Source: Bdellovibrionaceae bacterium UBA6776 (GTDB lineage Bacteria; Bdellovibrionota; Bdellovibrionia; Bdellovibrionales; UBA1609). Taken from it: a DNA stretch of 31,122 nucleotides. The notes under the pieces were generated by a model. That model was given only the letters and a program-made list of their open reading frames with translations. It was not told where the DNA came from and made no database searches. Made by a program: the position numbers and the translations under genes. Shown one piece after another: positions 8,272-16,735 of the stretch (position 1 is the stretch's first letter; the number at the start of each line of letters is the position of its first letter). The stretch lies in contig DKGG01000037.1 in NCBI GenBank assembly GCA_002453155.1, positions 1 to 31,122 of the forward strand, in the 5' to 3' direction.

Positions 8272-8688
8272 ATGAAAATCAATCGCTTTTTTCAAGCTCA
8301 TCCGCCCACTCCAAGTCAGCAAAAAGAAATTTTGGATCAAAAAATGCGAGGGGCCGCCAAGGACTACGAAAAGTATTTTTTGGATCAAATGGTCAAGGCC
8401 ATGCGAAAAACGGTTCCCGATGAAAAGGGACTGATTCAAAAGAATTTTGCAGAGAAACTTTACAGTGAAAATTTAGATCAAGAGTATGTAAAAAATTGGT
8501 CGGAAGCGGGTGGTGTGGGTCTGAGCGACTTGATCTATCAGCAGCTGAAAGAGCAGGTCGAGGCCCTAAGTGGAGGTCCTGCTCAAGCCCTGCCCAAAGA
8601 AGGGCCTATGCCCTTGAAATCAGAAGGAAATAAGCTTAGAGCAATTCAGGCCTATAAGAAAGTCGGTCGAGAAAATCTGGACGAATGA
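8272..8688 (+). CDS. flgJ: Rod-binding protein, FlgJ N-terminal domain type
   Basis: This 138-residue protein corresponds to the rod-capping half of FlgJ, which guides rod assembly. The core has a FLDQMVKAMRKTVP segment, then NFAEKLYSENLDQEYVKNW and a GGVGLSDLIYQQL ending, all typical of the family. The muramidase domain of enterobacterial FlgJ is absent; wall opening would have to come from a separate enzyme, and a transglycosylase lies at 2445-3494. I chose ATG 8272 because it has a GGGAG site and starts just before conserved sequence; upstream codons in the same frame look non-coding. Confidence 0.82.
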   Translation: MKINRFFQAHPPTPSQQKEILDQKMRGAAKDYEKYFLDQMVKAMRKTVPDEKGLIQKNFAEKLYSENLDQEYVKNWSEAGGVGLSDLIYQQLKEQVEALSGGPAQALPKEGPMPLKSEGNKLRAIQAYKKVGRENLDE

Positions 8689-8762
8689 ATTTTTGTCTCT
8701 ATATGATACACTAAGAAGGACACTTTAGGAAAAGCTCTGAAACACAGAGACTTGGAGGAAAT

Positions 8763-9077
8763 ATGAAAGTTGGAAACAAGGTCAACCCATCGGTACAAAA
8801 TCTCAATACAAACACGACGGACAAGTTGAACCTGAAATCCAAAAAAGAACCGATGTCTCACGCAGAAAAGATGGGACACCTAAAGTCTTCTTCTCACGTA
8901 GATGTTTCGGAACGTGCGCAAATGATGAATAAGGCCAAGCAAATCGCCAGTCAGGATTCCATTGATGAAGCCAAGGTGGCTCGTCTGCAAAAACTGATTG
9001 ATGAAGGCCGTTACAATGTGGATGCATCAGCAATCGCAGATCGACTTGTTGATGATCATCTATCGACAATGGAGTAG
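8763..9077 (+). CDS. flgM: Anti-sigma-28 factor FlgM
   Basis: FlgM binds sigma-28 (FliA) and is exported once the hook is complete, releasing late-gene transcription. This is a 104-residue, polar, mostly unstructured protein. The C-terminal sigma-binding helices appear as VSERAQMMNKAKQIASQ, then ARLQKLIDEGRYNVDASAIA and DRLVDDHL, the standard FlgM pattern. It has a strong GGAGG site seven to twelve bases before ATG. It sits 74 bases after flgJ and four bases before flgN. Both flagellin genes in the window have sigma-28-type promoters, its expected targets. Confidence 0.9.
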   Translation: MKVGNKVNPSVQNLNTNTTDKLNLKSKKEPMSHAEKMGHLKSSSHVDVSERAQMMNKAKQIASQDSIDEAKVARLQKLIDEGRYNVDASAIADRLVDDHLSTME

Positions 9078-9080
9078 GTC

Positions 9081-9578
9081 ATGACTTTGGATCCGTTGAT
9101 TCAAAATCTAGATGAACAGGTAAAGGTTTATCGTCACCTTTTAGATGTTGTACGCAAAGAAAAAGACATTCTTATTTCTGCGAACTTGGATGATTTGAAC
9201 GAAAACAATCGCTCTAAAGAGGCGATGTTGATTCGCATTCGTTCGCTGGAGAATTCTCGCATTGAATTGGCAAAACAATTGGGAGCATCTTTGGGAATGG
9301 AATCTCAAAGCCCACGATTGTTGGACATTGCTCTTCGGCTGGAAGCCAAAGATGCCGATCGCTTGAGAAGCATTCACTCGGTTTTAGATTTGCTCTTGAA
9401 AAGAGTTCAAGAGCACAATCGAAAAAACGAAGTTTTGGTTCAATCTGCTTTGGCCAATGTCACCGGAGCAATGAACAATCTCAAGAATGTTTTGGAAGAC
9501 AAAAAGACGTACGAGCGCAAAGGGGAAAAGGCCAAGCCCGCAAACATTTCGGGTCAATTGGTCAGCCGCGAAGCTTAG
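9081..9578 (+). CDS. flgN: Flagellar export chaperone FlgN
   Basis: This 165-residue protein is predicted to be almost entirely helical. It begins with a segment typical of FlgN: LDEQVKVYRHLLDVVRKEKD then LDDLNENNRSKEAMLIRI. FlgN keeps the hook-filament junction proteins FlgK and FlgL unpolymerised in the cytoplasm and brings them to the export gate. The position directly before flgK and flgL supports the call, since sequence conservation in this family is low. A GGAG site lies just upstream of the ATG. Confidence 0.85.
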   Translation: MTLDPLIQNLDEQVKVYRHLLDVVRKEKDILISANLDDLNENNRSKEAMLIRIRSLENSRIELAKQLGASLGMESQSPRLLDIALRLEAKDADRLRSIHSVLDLLLKRVQEHNRKNEVLVQSALANVTGAMNNLKNVLEDKKTYERKGEKAKPANISGQLVSREA

Positions 9579-9619
9579 TTGTTTCTCTAGGATGGAGAGG
9601 CAAGTGAAAGGAAGGCAGG

Positions 9620-11029
9620 ATGTCACGCATATGGTCCATGATGGACGTTGGAAAGCGAAGTCTGATGAATTCTCAGACCTCGCTCCAAACTGTGGCACAC
9701 AACATTGCCAACAAATCCACTGAAGGTTATTCCCGTCAAAGAGTAGAACTTCAAACCAATGAACCTGTTGGGGAAGGCCGCCTCCGCATTGGAATGGGCG
9801 CGCGTGCTGGTATGATCACTCGCACCAACAACCAATTTCTCGAAAAACAGTTGGAAAAAGAGGGCAGTTCCCTGGGTTATTTGAATGGCCGGGCCGACAG
9901 TCTTTCTCGGGTCGAGGAAGTCTACAACGAGCAGGTCAACAAAGGGCTCAACCAATTCATGGGGGAATTTTTTAACTCCTTTAGAGAACTTTCCAACAAC
10001 CCTGAAAGTTTGGCCTCACGAACTCTTGTCAGGGAGTCTGCTGATTTTTTGGCCAAGGATTTCCAGCGGGTGAATCAGCAATTGACCAGCATTCAAGAGG
10101 ATTCAGATTTTCGCATCGCCACTCGGGTGGAAGAAGTGAATCAGTTGACCACAGAGATCGCGTCCCTCAATGAAAAGATCACCTTGGTTGAAATGGCGGG
10201 AACTCCGGCCAATGACGAACGGGATCGCCGCGATCTTTTGCTTAAAAATTTGGGCGAGAAGATCAATATCAGATATTCGGAAAATAAAAACGGTCAGGTT
10301 TCTGTAACAGCAGGCAGTACTGCGGTTTTGGTTTCTGGAACCACTGCTTCTACTCTGACCACTGGAATGGAGCCGAACAAGAACCTGCAAATCTACTACA
10401 AATCCACGGAGAACTCTTCGGCGGTTAATGTGACTGAACAGATTAAGGGTGGTGAAGTGGGCGGATTGTTGGATGTACGGGATGGCACCATTGAAAGGTT
10501 GAAGAACAATTTGGATGAATTGGCTTTTCAATTGACCACGGAAGTGAACAAAGCCCATGTGGAAGGTTTTAACCGTTATAACAAAAAAGGCGTATTGTTT
10601 TTCAATCAGCCTCAAGAAATCAAAGGTGCGGCCGCGAACATGTCTTTAAATCAGAACGTGAAGACGGATGTGGGGAACATCGCAGCTGCAGGACAGCCGT
10701 TTGCTCCGGGAGACAACCAAATTGCTAACATTTTATCCTCACTCCAGTACAAAAATGTTTTTGAAGATGGAACCGCCTCTTTTGATGATTTTTATGGGGG
10801 CACCGTTGGTCAAATTGGTGTGGAAACTCAACGGGCGAAGTCTGCTCACGAAGCTCAAGATGGAATCACCAAGCAGTTAAAGAACATTCGCGAAAGCATC
10901 AGTGGTGTCAGTTTAGATGAAGAAACCACAAAGATGATTGAGTTTCAGAAAAACTTCGATGCATCGGCGAGGTTGATTCGTACTGCGGATGAAATGATGG
11001 ACACAGTTTTAAACTTGAAACGGATGTAG
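9620..11029 (+). CDS. flgK: Flagellar hook-associated protein 1 (FlgK)
   Basis: This 469-residue secreted protein forms the first junction ring between hook and filament. It opens with the rod/hook-family helix SLQTVAHNIANKSTEGYSRQ and closes with the flagellin-like helix DEETTKMIEFQKNFDASARL followed by RTADEMMDTVLNL, both diagnostic. It is somewhat shorter than the enterobacterial protein because the exposed middle domain is smaller. GGAAGG precedes the ATG. flgL follows after ten bases, so the two junction proteins are made from one message. Confidence 0.93.
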   Translation: MSRIWSMMDVGKRSLMNSQTSLQTVAHNIANKSTEGYSRQRVELQTNEPVGEGRLRIGMGARAGMITRTNNQFLEKQLEKEGSSLGYLNGRADSLSRVEEVYNEQVNKGLNQFMGEFFNSFRELSNNPESLASRTLVRESADFLAKDFQRVNQQLTSIQEDSDFRIATRVEEVNQLTTEIASLNEKITLVEMAGTPANDERDRRDLLLKNLGEKINIRYSENKNGQVSVTAGSTAVLVSGTTASTLTTGMEPNKNLQIYYKSTENSSAVNVTEQIKGGEVGGLLDVRDGTIERLKNNLDELAFQLTTEVNKAHVEGFNRYNKKGVLFFNQPQEIKGAAANMSLNQNVKTDVGNIAAAGQPFAPGDNQIANILSSLQYKNVFEDGTASFDDFYGGTVGQIGVETQRAKSAHEAQDGITKQLKNIRESISGVSLDEETTKMIEFQKNFDASARLIRTADEMMDTVLNLKRM

Positions 11030-11039
11030 GTGTTTTTGA

Positions 11040-12185
11040 ATGAGAATTGCAGATAAAATGGCTTATGATCAAGTGATCACCAATGTCGGCAAAAACCGTC
11101 GACAAATGGCCGACCTGCAAAATCAAGCCGCCACTCAAAAACGTGTGACCAAACCTTCGGATGATCCCTTAGCTGCAAGTCGAGTGCTAGGAGAGCGTGT
11201 GGATTTGGTGGGCAAAAAGCAATTCACCAAAAGTTTAAACTACGCCAAGTCTTTTTTGGAATTTACCGATCAATCTTTGAGTGAACTTTCCGAAGTTTTT
11301 ATGCGCGCCAAAGAGTTGGCTCTTTCTCAATCCAACGATGCCAGTGCAAACGAAGAATCTCGGCGCGTGGTGGCCACCGAAATTGAACAGCTTTTTTCCC
11401 AAATGGTTCAAATCGGAAACCGCAAAATGGGAGATCGATTTATTTTTGGAGGCTACAAAACCACCTCTTCTCCGTTCACTCACCAAGGGGATTACCGCGG
11501 AGATGATGGGGAGCTTTTGATCCATGTGGATAAGGACTCCTTTTTGTCCATGAACCTTCCAGGAAGTCGTGTGTTTATGGGAGAAGGATTTGGGGGCGAT
11601 GGAATCAGCATGCCGACCAAAGACCAGCCGCGAACCATCGAGGATTTTTTGGCCGGTCAGGTCAACCAAACCGTCGATCAGCTCTCTGTGGATCCTGAAA
11701 ACCCAGAATCTGCACCCCCAATGGAAGGGAAGCCTGAACTTGGTGGTCCCGAAGTGCGTGGGCCGGCAAGTCTTGAAAATCCAGAAGGCAATGAATTGGA
11801 TCCTATGACTCCAGAAAATTTGTCTGAGGTTCAGAAGTCCGCTCATACAACGGTCAATCTGTTCAATGTGATGAAGGATTTAGAAATTTCCTTAAGAGCC
11901 AATGACAAAGAAGGTGTTCAAGAATCTCTCAATGAGTTGGACAAAGCTCTTTCCCAAGTGGTGTTGGCCCGCTCCCAAGTGGGATCTCGCTCGATGGTGA
12001 TTGAAAACTATTCACAGACTTTGGAAAAATCCAAAGTGGATAACCAAATTGCAATTTCTGAATTGGAAGATGCGGATGTGTTTCAAACCGTCAGCGACAT
12101 CAACAAGACAGAAAGCACCTTACAGGCCACACTTCAAACGTCCGGAAAACTGGTGGAAAAGAGTCTCCTCGACTTTCTCCGCTAG
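11040..12185 (+). CDS. flgL: Flagellar hook-associated protein 3 (FlgL)
   Basis: FlgL is the second hook-filament junction protein, secreted by the flagellar export system. The N-terminus (MRIADKMAYDQVITNVGKN, then TKPSDDPLAASRVL) and the C-terminal helix ending in LEDADVFQTVSDINKTESTL are flagellin-family elements in the FlgL pattern. At 381 residues it is longer than usual. The excess is a proline- and glutamate-rich stretch at roughly 215-265 that probably forms a flexible surface loop. It is the last gene of the flg cluster before the csrA promoter region. Confidence 0.9.
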   Translation: MRIADKMAYDQVITNVGKNRRQMADLQNQAATQKRVTKPSDDPLAASRVLGERVDLVGKKQFTKSLNYAKSFLEFTDQSLSELSEVFMRAKELALSQSNDASANEESRRVVATEIEQLFSQMVQIGNRKMGDRFIFGGYKTTSSPFTHQGDYRGDDGELLIHVDKDSFLSMNLPGSRVFMGEGFGGDGISMPTKDQPRTIEDFLAGQVNQTVDQLSVDPENPESAPPMEGKPELGGPEVRGPASLENPEGNELDPMTPENLSEVQKSAHTTVNLFNVMKDLEISLRANDKEGVQESLNELDKALSQVVLARSQVGSRSMVIENYSQTLEKSKVDNQIAISELEDADVFQTVSDINKTESTLQATLQTSGKLVEKSLLDFLR

Positions 12186-12186
12186 C

Positions 12187-12215
12187 TTGACAATCTTTAG
12201 TCTTAGGGCTAGCTA
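12187..12215 (+). promoter_or_regulatory. Candidate housekeeping promoter for csrA
   Basis: A perfect TTGACA (12187-12192) is followed after 17 bases by TAGCTA (12210-12215), a reasonable -35/-10 pair just after the flgL stop. It would let csrA be transcribed independently of the flagellar operon, giving a leader of about 80 bases. CTTTAG/CTAAAG repeats overlap it, so a protein or weak hairpin may also act there. Confidence 0.45.
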
Positions 12216-12302
12216 AAGTATCCCATGATTTGTTCCGTAGAGAGTGGTGCAAGTTATACGTCTATTAATTGATTCTTTGACTAGGATGTTGAAGGAGTTC
12301 TT

Positions 12303-12548
12303 ATGCTGGTCCTTACAAGAAAACTCGGAGAAAGTATCGCCATTGACGATCACATCAAGATCCGAGTGGTTCAGATCAAAGGAAAACAGGTGCGTTTAGG
12401 TATTGAAGCTCCTCGAGACACCAAAATCCACCGTGAAGAAGTCTATTTGGCCATTCAAAACCAAAACCAAGAGTCTGCATCGACCTCTTCGGACAGCACA
12501 AAAGCCGTTGCTGAACTTTTAAAAAACAAAAACAAAGCCGCCCAATAA
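12303..12548 (+). CDS. csrA: Carbon storage regulator / translational repressor CsrA
   Basis: CsrA is a small dimeric RNA-binding protein that blocks or modulates translation at GGA motifs in hairpin loops and Shine-Dalgarno regions. This 81-residue copy has the canonical start MLVLTRKLGESIAID and the RNA-binding signature VRLGIEAPRDTKIHREEVY. A polar serine/lysine-rich tail follows the usual 55-60-residue core. A GAAGGAG site precedes ATG. The gene is followed by a terminator and then fliW, whose product antagonises CsrA in other flagellates. The long flagellin leader at 29803-30039 is a plausible target. Confidence 0.96.
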   Translation: MLVLTRKLGESIAIDDHIKIRVVQIKGKQVRLGIEAPRDTKIHREEVYLAIQNQNQESASTSSDSTKAVAELLKNKNKAAQ

Positions 12549-12565
12549 GACGGCTTTTTCCTTTT
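12534..12565 (+). terminator. Intrinsic terminator of csrA
   Basis: AAAGCCG (12534-12540) pairs with CGGCTTT (12551-12557) and is followed by a T-rich stretch. The stem overlaps the last codons and stop of csrA. fliW therefore probably has its own promoter in 12566-12673, although I cannot point to it with confidence. Confidence 0.75.
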
Positions 12566-12673
12566 ATATCACTATCTTAACGTTTTGAGTCATTCCCTCC
12601 GGATTAACCGGATTTTAAGTCTTGTGCTGTCTAGTCTTTGGAGGCATTCTTTTAAAGTAAGGGGAGGGGCTTT

Positions 12674-13192
12674 ATGACTATTCAGACCACACGGTTTGGA
12701 TCCGTTGAGTTGACATCCGACGACATGATTTTTTTTCCAGAAGGTCTGTTGGGTTTTAACGAGCTAAGACGGTTTGTTCTTTTGGACGATCCAACGGATG
12801 AAATTTTCGCCTGGCTGCAAAGTTGTGAAGAGCCGGGAGTGGCATTCCCTCTTCTTGAGCCAGAATTGTTTATGGCCAATTACACCATTCACCTGACCAA
12901 ATATGATTTGGAAGCCTTAAAATTAGCCAGTTCTGAAGGCACTCGCTGTTTTTCAATCATTACGATTCCAAATGATCCCACGCAAATGACGGCAAACTTG
13001 AAAGCTCCCATTGTGATCAATTTGAAAGAGCGTTTGGCCCGTCAGTGTGTGCTTCAAGAGAACTCTTTAAATATTCGAGAGCCGATTTTCACAAAGCTTC
13101 AGCAGCGCGTGGTTCAAAATCCTCAGATCTCAATCAAGAGCCAAACCATCGAGCATGGGATTGCCATTCGCCTTCCTTCTCCCGAACTTTAA
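12674..13192 (+). CDS. fliW: Flagellar assembly factor FliW
   Basis: FliW binds flagellin and CsrA alternately: when flagellin has been exported, free FliW sequesters CsrA and flagellin translation resumes (shown in Bacillus and Campylobacter). This 172-residue protein begins with the family pattern TTRFGSVELTSDDMIFFPEGLLGF split over two motifs, then has SCEEPGVAFPLLEP and a LKAPIVINLKERLARQ segment. All of these are characteristic. A GGGGAGGGG site precedes ATG. Adjacency to csrA and flagellar genes supports the role. The gene faces the minus-strand transporter, with a large inverted repeat between them. Confidence 0.94.
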   Translation: MTIQTTRFGSVELTSDDMIFFPEGLLGFNELRRFVLLDDPTDEIFAWLQSCEEPGVAFPLLEPELFMANYTIHLTKYDLEALKLASSEGTRCFSIITIPNDPTQMTANLKAPIVINLKERLARQCVLQENSLNIREPIFTKLQQRVVQNPQISIKSQTIEHGIAIRLPSPEL

Positions 13193-13201
13193 AACTTCTT
13201 A

Positions 13202-13300
13202 AAGTTTACATAGGAATGAAATTGCATCGAAATCTTCAATCAGTCCTCACCTGCGGCTGCGGAGCTCGATTTCGATGCAAATTCATTCCCACTTAAACTT
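13202..13300. repeat. Long inverted repeat (22-bp arms) between convergent genes
   Basis: GGAATGAAATTGCATCGAAATC-type arms at 13213-13234 and 13268-13289 match at 21 of 22 positions as reverse complements, around a 33-base centre rich in CTGCGG. A second pair, AAGTTTA (13202-13208) and TAAACTT (13294-13300), extends the symmetry. Placed between the 3' ends of fliW and the transporter gene, it may act as a two-way terminator. It lacks a clear T-run, so another function (mRNA 3' protection, protein site, mobile miniature element) remains possible. Confidence 0.8.
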
Positions 13301-13349
13301 CAATTTCGTTTTCAAAAGCAAAATTAATTACGGCATTGAGCGAATTGGA

Positions 13350-14357
13350 CTAAGAGTTGTAAGTCAGTTCTTGATAGAGAGTTTTGCCGATGGCAAACAT
13401 TCCCGGCGCAACGATGATGCCGGGAATGCCAAACCAAAAACTCATCAACACAATGAAAAAAAGCAAAGGTGCTTCCGCAAGCTTCACTCGTTCTTTCATA
13501 ATGATCGGCAAGATCAAATTGCCTTCAATTTGTTGAGTGATAAAGAAAACCAACAGGACCCAAAGCACCAAATCGGGTTGTTCCGCTCCCGTGACAAAAG
13601 TGGCAAAGATCAATGTGATCAAAACTCCAAAATAGGGAATGACCGCTAAAAGCGCTGTCATCAATCCAAACAGCGCCCAATAGGTGGCCCCAATCAACCA
13701 AAGTCCAAAAGCTGTGATGATGCCCACCAAAGCCATATCAATCAATTGTGCCGAAAACCAAGCGCGAAGCACCTTCGCTGACTTTAAGCTTAAATCCTGA
13801 ACACGACCCTGATGTTTTTTAGAAAACAAATTTAGCCAGCCCTTAAAATATTCTTCCGCGTGAATGGCAGTGTAAAGGGCGATAAAAAAGGCCAACACAA
13901 AACCGGTCAGTGCATTGATTCCAGATCCCAAGCCATGTATCAACCGGGACACACCGGCCTTGGCACTTTCTCCAAAGGACAAGTCATTCAGTCGTTCCTG
14001 CAAAAGGGGATAGTTGTGAGTCAAATTTCTCCACGAATTTTCCGCCCGCGAGAGGAGCGACGGAAGTTGCTCTTGCAGATTTTGAATTTGATCGGCCATC
14101 AAAGATCCGGCCGCATAAAACATTCCAGAAAAGACGAGCACCAGAAGAAAAATTAAAATCAATGCGCCAAGGGCTCTTGGGATTTTTGCTTTTTTTCTTA
14201 AAAAATTCAAAAAAGGCGAAGCGAGGCAACCTAAACCCAAGCCCGTCATTCCCGCTAATATGAGAGTGCGAGAATAAAAGAGCAGGACCAATAGCGCCAA
14301 CGCACAACCAAAGAGAAGAGATTTTAAAAACGTAGACTTCAGTTCGGAATTTGCCAT
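13350..14357 (-). CDS. AI-2E/PerM family transporter
   Basis: This is a 335-residue inner-membrane protein with about eight hydrophobic segments. The C-terminal half has the family patterns IPYFGVLITLI, then QQIEGNLILPIIMKERV and FWFGIPGIIVAPGMFAIG. Proteins of this family export diverse substrates or act as antiporters; autoinducer-2 export is documented for only some, so the substrate is unknown here. I start at ATG 14357, which has AAAGG upstream, instead of a TTG twelve codons earlier with no ribosome site. It faces fliW tail to tail and stands alone. Confidence 0.85.
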   Translation of the reverse strand: MANSELKSTFLKSLLFGCALALLVLLFYSRTLILAGMTGLGLGCLASPFLNFLRKKAKIPRALGALILIFLLVLVFSGMFYAAGSLMADQIQNLQEQLPSLLSRAENSWRNLTHNYPLLQERLNDLSFGESAKAGVSRLIHGLGSGINALTGFVLAFFIALYTAIHAEEYFKGWLNLFSKKHQGRVQDLSLKSAKVLRAWFSAQLIDMALVGIITAFGLWLIGATYWALFGLMTALLAVIPYFGVLITLIFATFVTGAEQPDLVLWVLLVFFITQQIEGNLILPIIMKERVKLAEAPLLFFIVLMSFWFGIPGIIVAPGMFAIGKTLYQELTYNS

Positions 14358-14483
14358 GACCTTTGTGGTATCGAGCGAGGGAAGGGCCGTCAATCGCTAA
14401 AAGCTAGACCAACGGACACTTACGGGGAGGGTTCCACCTGCCGATAAAGTTTGTAGGTTCGATCGCCCCCAAGGAGGGAAGGC

Positions 14484-15014
14484 ATGTTATGGAAGATGTG
14501 GGTTGCATTTGCGACTCTCTTTTTAAGTCAATGGGTCATGGCAAAAGGACCCGATTACTCCATCTTTGAAGTGCGTCGCCAATTGGCTCTCTCTAATGAC
14601 GAAAAAACAGAAAAAGATTTTTATATTTACGCCGGAAAAGCAGAAGGCATCCGTGAAGGTGCAGTTTATGATGTGGTTCGTAGAGTTCCTCTTTATGATG
14701 GATTTCAAAACCGCTCTCTTGGAGAGGTCAGCATCAAAGTCGCTCAGGTGAAAGTGATTTTTGTAGATCAGAACGTCAGCATTGCTCGACATTTTCGGGA
14801 TTTTTCAAGAGCAGCTCTTCCTGTGTTGCGCGACAACTACATTCTTCTGGGGGATGTGATTGATCCGGATTCAGCGAAGAACAATGCGGGAAGTTACACC
14901 CCAATTTATTCCACTCAAGATACGGCTTCCAATGAGCCTCAGCAGGAGGATCCCAATGCCGTGAAATTGGTGATCAACTCCATTGACCTCACAGACCAAG
15001 CTTATAGCCGGTAA
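14484..15014 (+). CDS. Secreted hypothetical protein
   Basis: The 176-residue product has a clear signal peptide (residues 1 to about 20, ending VMA). The mature part has a region (about 45-125) with glycine-turn-strand patterns such as IYAGKAEGIREGAVYDVV, LGEVSIKVAQVKVIFVD and ILLGDVID. This looks like a small beta-fold of the kind found at the C-terminus of periplasmic flagellar FlgT, but the likeness is weak and I do not assign a function. The last 45 residues are polar. AAGGAGGGAAGG precedes ATG. A perfect sigma-28 -10 octamer, GCCGATAA, lies at 14440-14447 without a good -35. Confidence 0.7.
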   Translation: MLWKMWVAFATLFLSQWVMAKGPDYSIFEVRRQLALSNDEKTEKDFYIYAGKAEGIREGAVYDVVRRVPLYDGFQNRSLGEVSIKVAQVKVIFVDQNVSIARHFRDFSRAALPVLRDNYILLGDVIDPDSAKNNAGSYTPIYSTQDTASNEPQQEDPNAVKLVINSIDLTDQAYSR

Positions 15015-15094
15015 ATTTGAAAAAAAATTCCTAACTCCATGATTCTTAAAAGAATTGTCTGACGGGCCCCTAGGGCTGTGCTAGATCCAAATCC

Positions 15095-15967
15095 ATGTAC
15101 ACAATAGCGATTTTAAAAAATGTTTCCATCCTTGCGGAAGATTGGCTCTCTTCGTTTGTTTTTGAAAATGGCGCATTGGGAATGAGCGAAAATTTGAAAT
15201 ATGAACCCAAGCCGGGGACGGATGAAGTTCAGTCTTTGATTGCCGAGACCAGAGACCTTCAAGTTTATTTTGAAGAACTTCCCTCGCCTCAATTTATGGA
15301 AGCCATCCAGTTGCGATTTCCGGAAATTCAAATTCAGTGGGAAAACAAAGAGAATGAAGATTGGATGGAAGGTTGGAAAAAACATTTTAAATCTTTTGAG
15401 CTGGTAGAGGGACATTATGTGGTGCCTTCGTGGTTGGAAGCACCCAAAGAAGCAAAAAAAGTTTTGTCCATTGATCCAGGCATGGCCTTTGGGACGGGAA
15501 CTCATGAAACCACAGCTTTGATGGCGAAGGCGCTTTATCAAAACATTTCCAACCCCAAAGGAAAAACTCTTTTGGATGTGGGAACGGGCACCGGAATCTT
15601 GGCCATCCTTGGCGCCTATATGGGTTTTGAAAAAATTCGCGCCACGGACACGGATGTCGAATCCCAACGGGTCGCCAATGAAAATTTTGAGTTGAACCAG
15701 GTTTCGGTTCTTATGAATCATGAGCAGATCGAAGAGATCCATGAAACCTATGATGTGGTTTTGGCAAACATCATCGAAGGGGTTTTATCTTTGATTCAAA
15801 AAGAACTTTTTAAAAAAGTGAACCCACAGGGAGTTTTGTTTTTGTCTGGAATTTTGGCCGACAACAAAGAAGAATTTTTAAAAGAGTTTCAGTTGCCTTC
15901 AGGGGCTCAGTGGTTTTTTGAAAAACAAGAGGGCGAGTGGTTGTGCTTGGGGGCGAAATGGCCTTGA
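15095..15967 (+). CDS. prmA: Ribosomal protein L11 methyltransferase PrmA
   Basis: PrmA methylates lysines and the N-terminus of ribosomal protein L11 using S-adenosylmethionine. The 290-residue protein has the N-terminal substrate-recognition part, the EDWMEGWKKHF linker (88-98), DPGMAFGTGTHETT (127-140), the SAM-binding LDVGTGTG (160-167), and the LANI motif (223-226). There is no obvious Shine-Dalgarno before ATG 15095, but conserved sequence starts right there. The 3' end overlaps rsmE by ten bases, forming a small ribosome-modification operon with the genes that follow. Confidence 0.92.
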   Translation: MYTIAILKNVSILAEDWLSSFVFENGALGMSENLKYEPKPGTDEVQSLIAETRDLQVYFEELPSPQFMEAIQLRFPEIQIQWENKENEDWMEGWKKHFKSFELVEGHYVVPSWLEAPKEAKKVLSIDPGMAFGTGTHETTALMAKALYQNISNPKGKTLLDVGTGTGILAILGAYMGFEKIRATDTDVESQRVANENFELNQVSVLMNHEQIEEIHETYDVVLANIIEGVLSLIQKELFKKVNPQGVLFLSGILADNKEEFLKEFQLPSGAQWFFEKQEGEWLCLGAKWP

Positions 15968-16710
15968 GGCGATTTTGGATCGAGAAAGAGGAAATGGGTG
16001 GCGATGAGTTCGTCATTTCCGGAGATCTTTTTCACCACTTGATTGACGTGTGCCGTTTGAAAGAAGGCTACGCGTTTGAACTTCTGCCGGGCGATGGTTC
16101 TGCGTATTTGGTTGAGATCACAAAAATTGAAAAGAAATCTCTGTTGGTACTTCGTAAGGGAGAGAGAGCCTTGCCTCCTCTTCCGAAGCCTCACATTCAC
16201 TTGCTGGTTTCCTTGCCTCGCCTTCCCAAAATGGATTTTATTTTGGAAAAGTCCGTGGAGTTGGGGGTGAAAACTTTGACTCCCTTTGTGTCGGACTTCA
16301 GTTTTTTAAGAAAGCTCAGTGACATCTCTGAAAATCGAAAGGCCCGTTGGGAAAAGGTGGTCAAAGGGGCCACGCGCCAATGTGGTCGTGGAGATTTGAT
16401 GGAGGTGGCGGAAGTCACTTCTCTAAAGAGCCTTTTGAAGGATTTTAACCAGAATCCTGCTCGAGTGGGTCTATTTCCTTTTGAAGGGGAAGGGGCGATG
16501 ACCTTTAAAGAAGCCCTTCGCTCGGCTAAGGTCGGGGAATCGGAAGAGGTTTGCGTGTTTATTGGAAGTGAGGGAGGCTTTTCTGAGGAAGAAGTGAAGG
16601 CCTTCAGAGCCCATCAGATGGCTCCGCTGACCTTAGGAGACCAAGTTTTGAGGGTGGAAACGGCTTGCGTGGCTGTGGCCGCCATTTTAAAGTATGAGCT
16701 CAGCCTGTAG
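15958..16710 (+). CDS. rsmE: 16S rRNA m3U1498 methyltransferase RsmE
   Basis: RsmE, a SPOUT-class enzyme, methylates N3 of U1498 in 16S rRNA. The 250-residue protein shows the expected PUA-like N-terminal part, HLLVSLPRLPKMDFILEKS then ELGV, GATRQCGR, and the knot motifs IGSEGGFSEEEV and LGDQVLRVETA. I start at ATG 15958 (MALRRFWIEK), inside the end of prmA in another frame; an upstream GTG in frame adds seven codons but no recognisable sequence. Translation is probably coupled to prmA. Confidence 0.9.
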   Translation: MALRRFWIEKEEMGGDEFVISGDLFHHLIDVCRLKEGYAFELLPGDGSAYLVEITKIEKKSLLVLRKGERALPPLPKPHIHLLVSLPRLPKMDFILEKSVELGVKTLTPFVSDFSFLRKLSDISENRKARWEKVVKGATRQCGRGDLMEVAEVTSLKSLLKDFNQNPARVGLFPFEGEGAMTFKEALRSAKVGESEEVCVFIGSEGGFSEEEVKAFRAHQMAPLTLGDQVLRVETACVAVAAILKYELSL

Positions 16711-16735
16711 GCAAAATGTCCGGGGGAGATGCGGC

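Noticed and set aside
15055..15094. Leaderless promoter for prmA (TTGTCT with TAGATC close to the ATG)
   Set aside because: The spacing (21 bases) does not fit a housekeeping promoter; the missing ribosome site is noted, but I cannot support a leaderless start.
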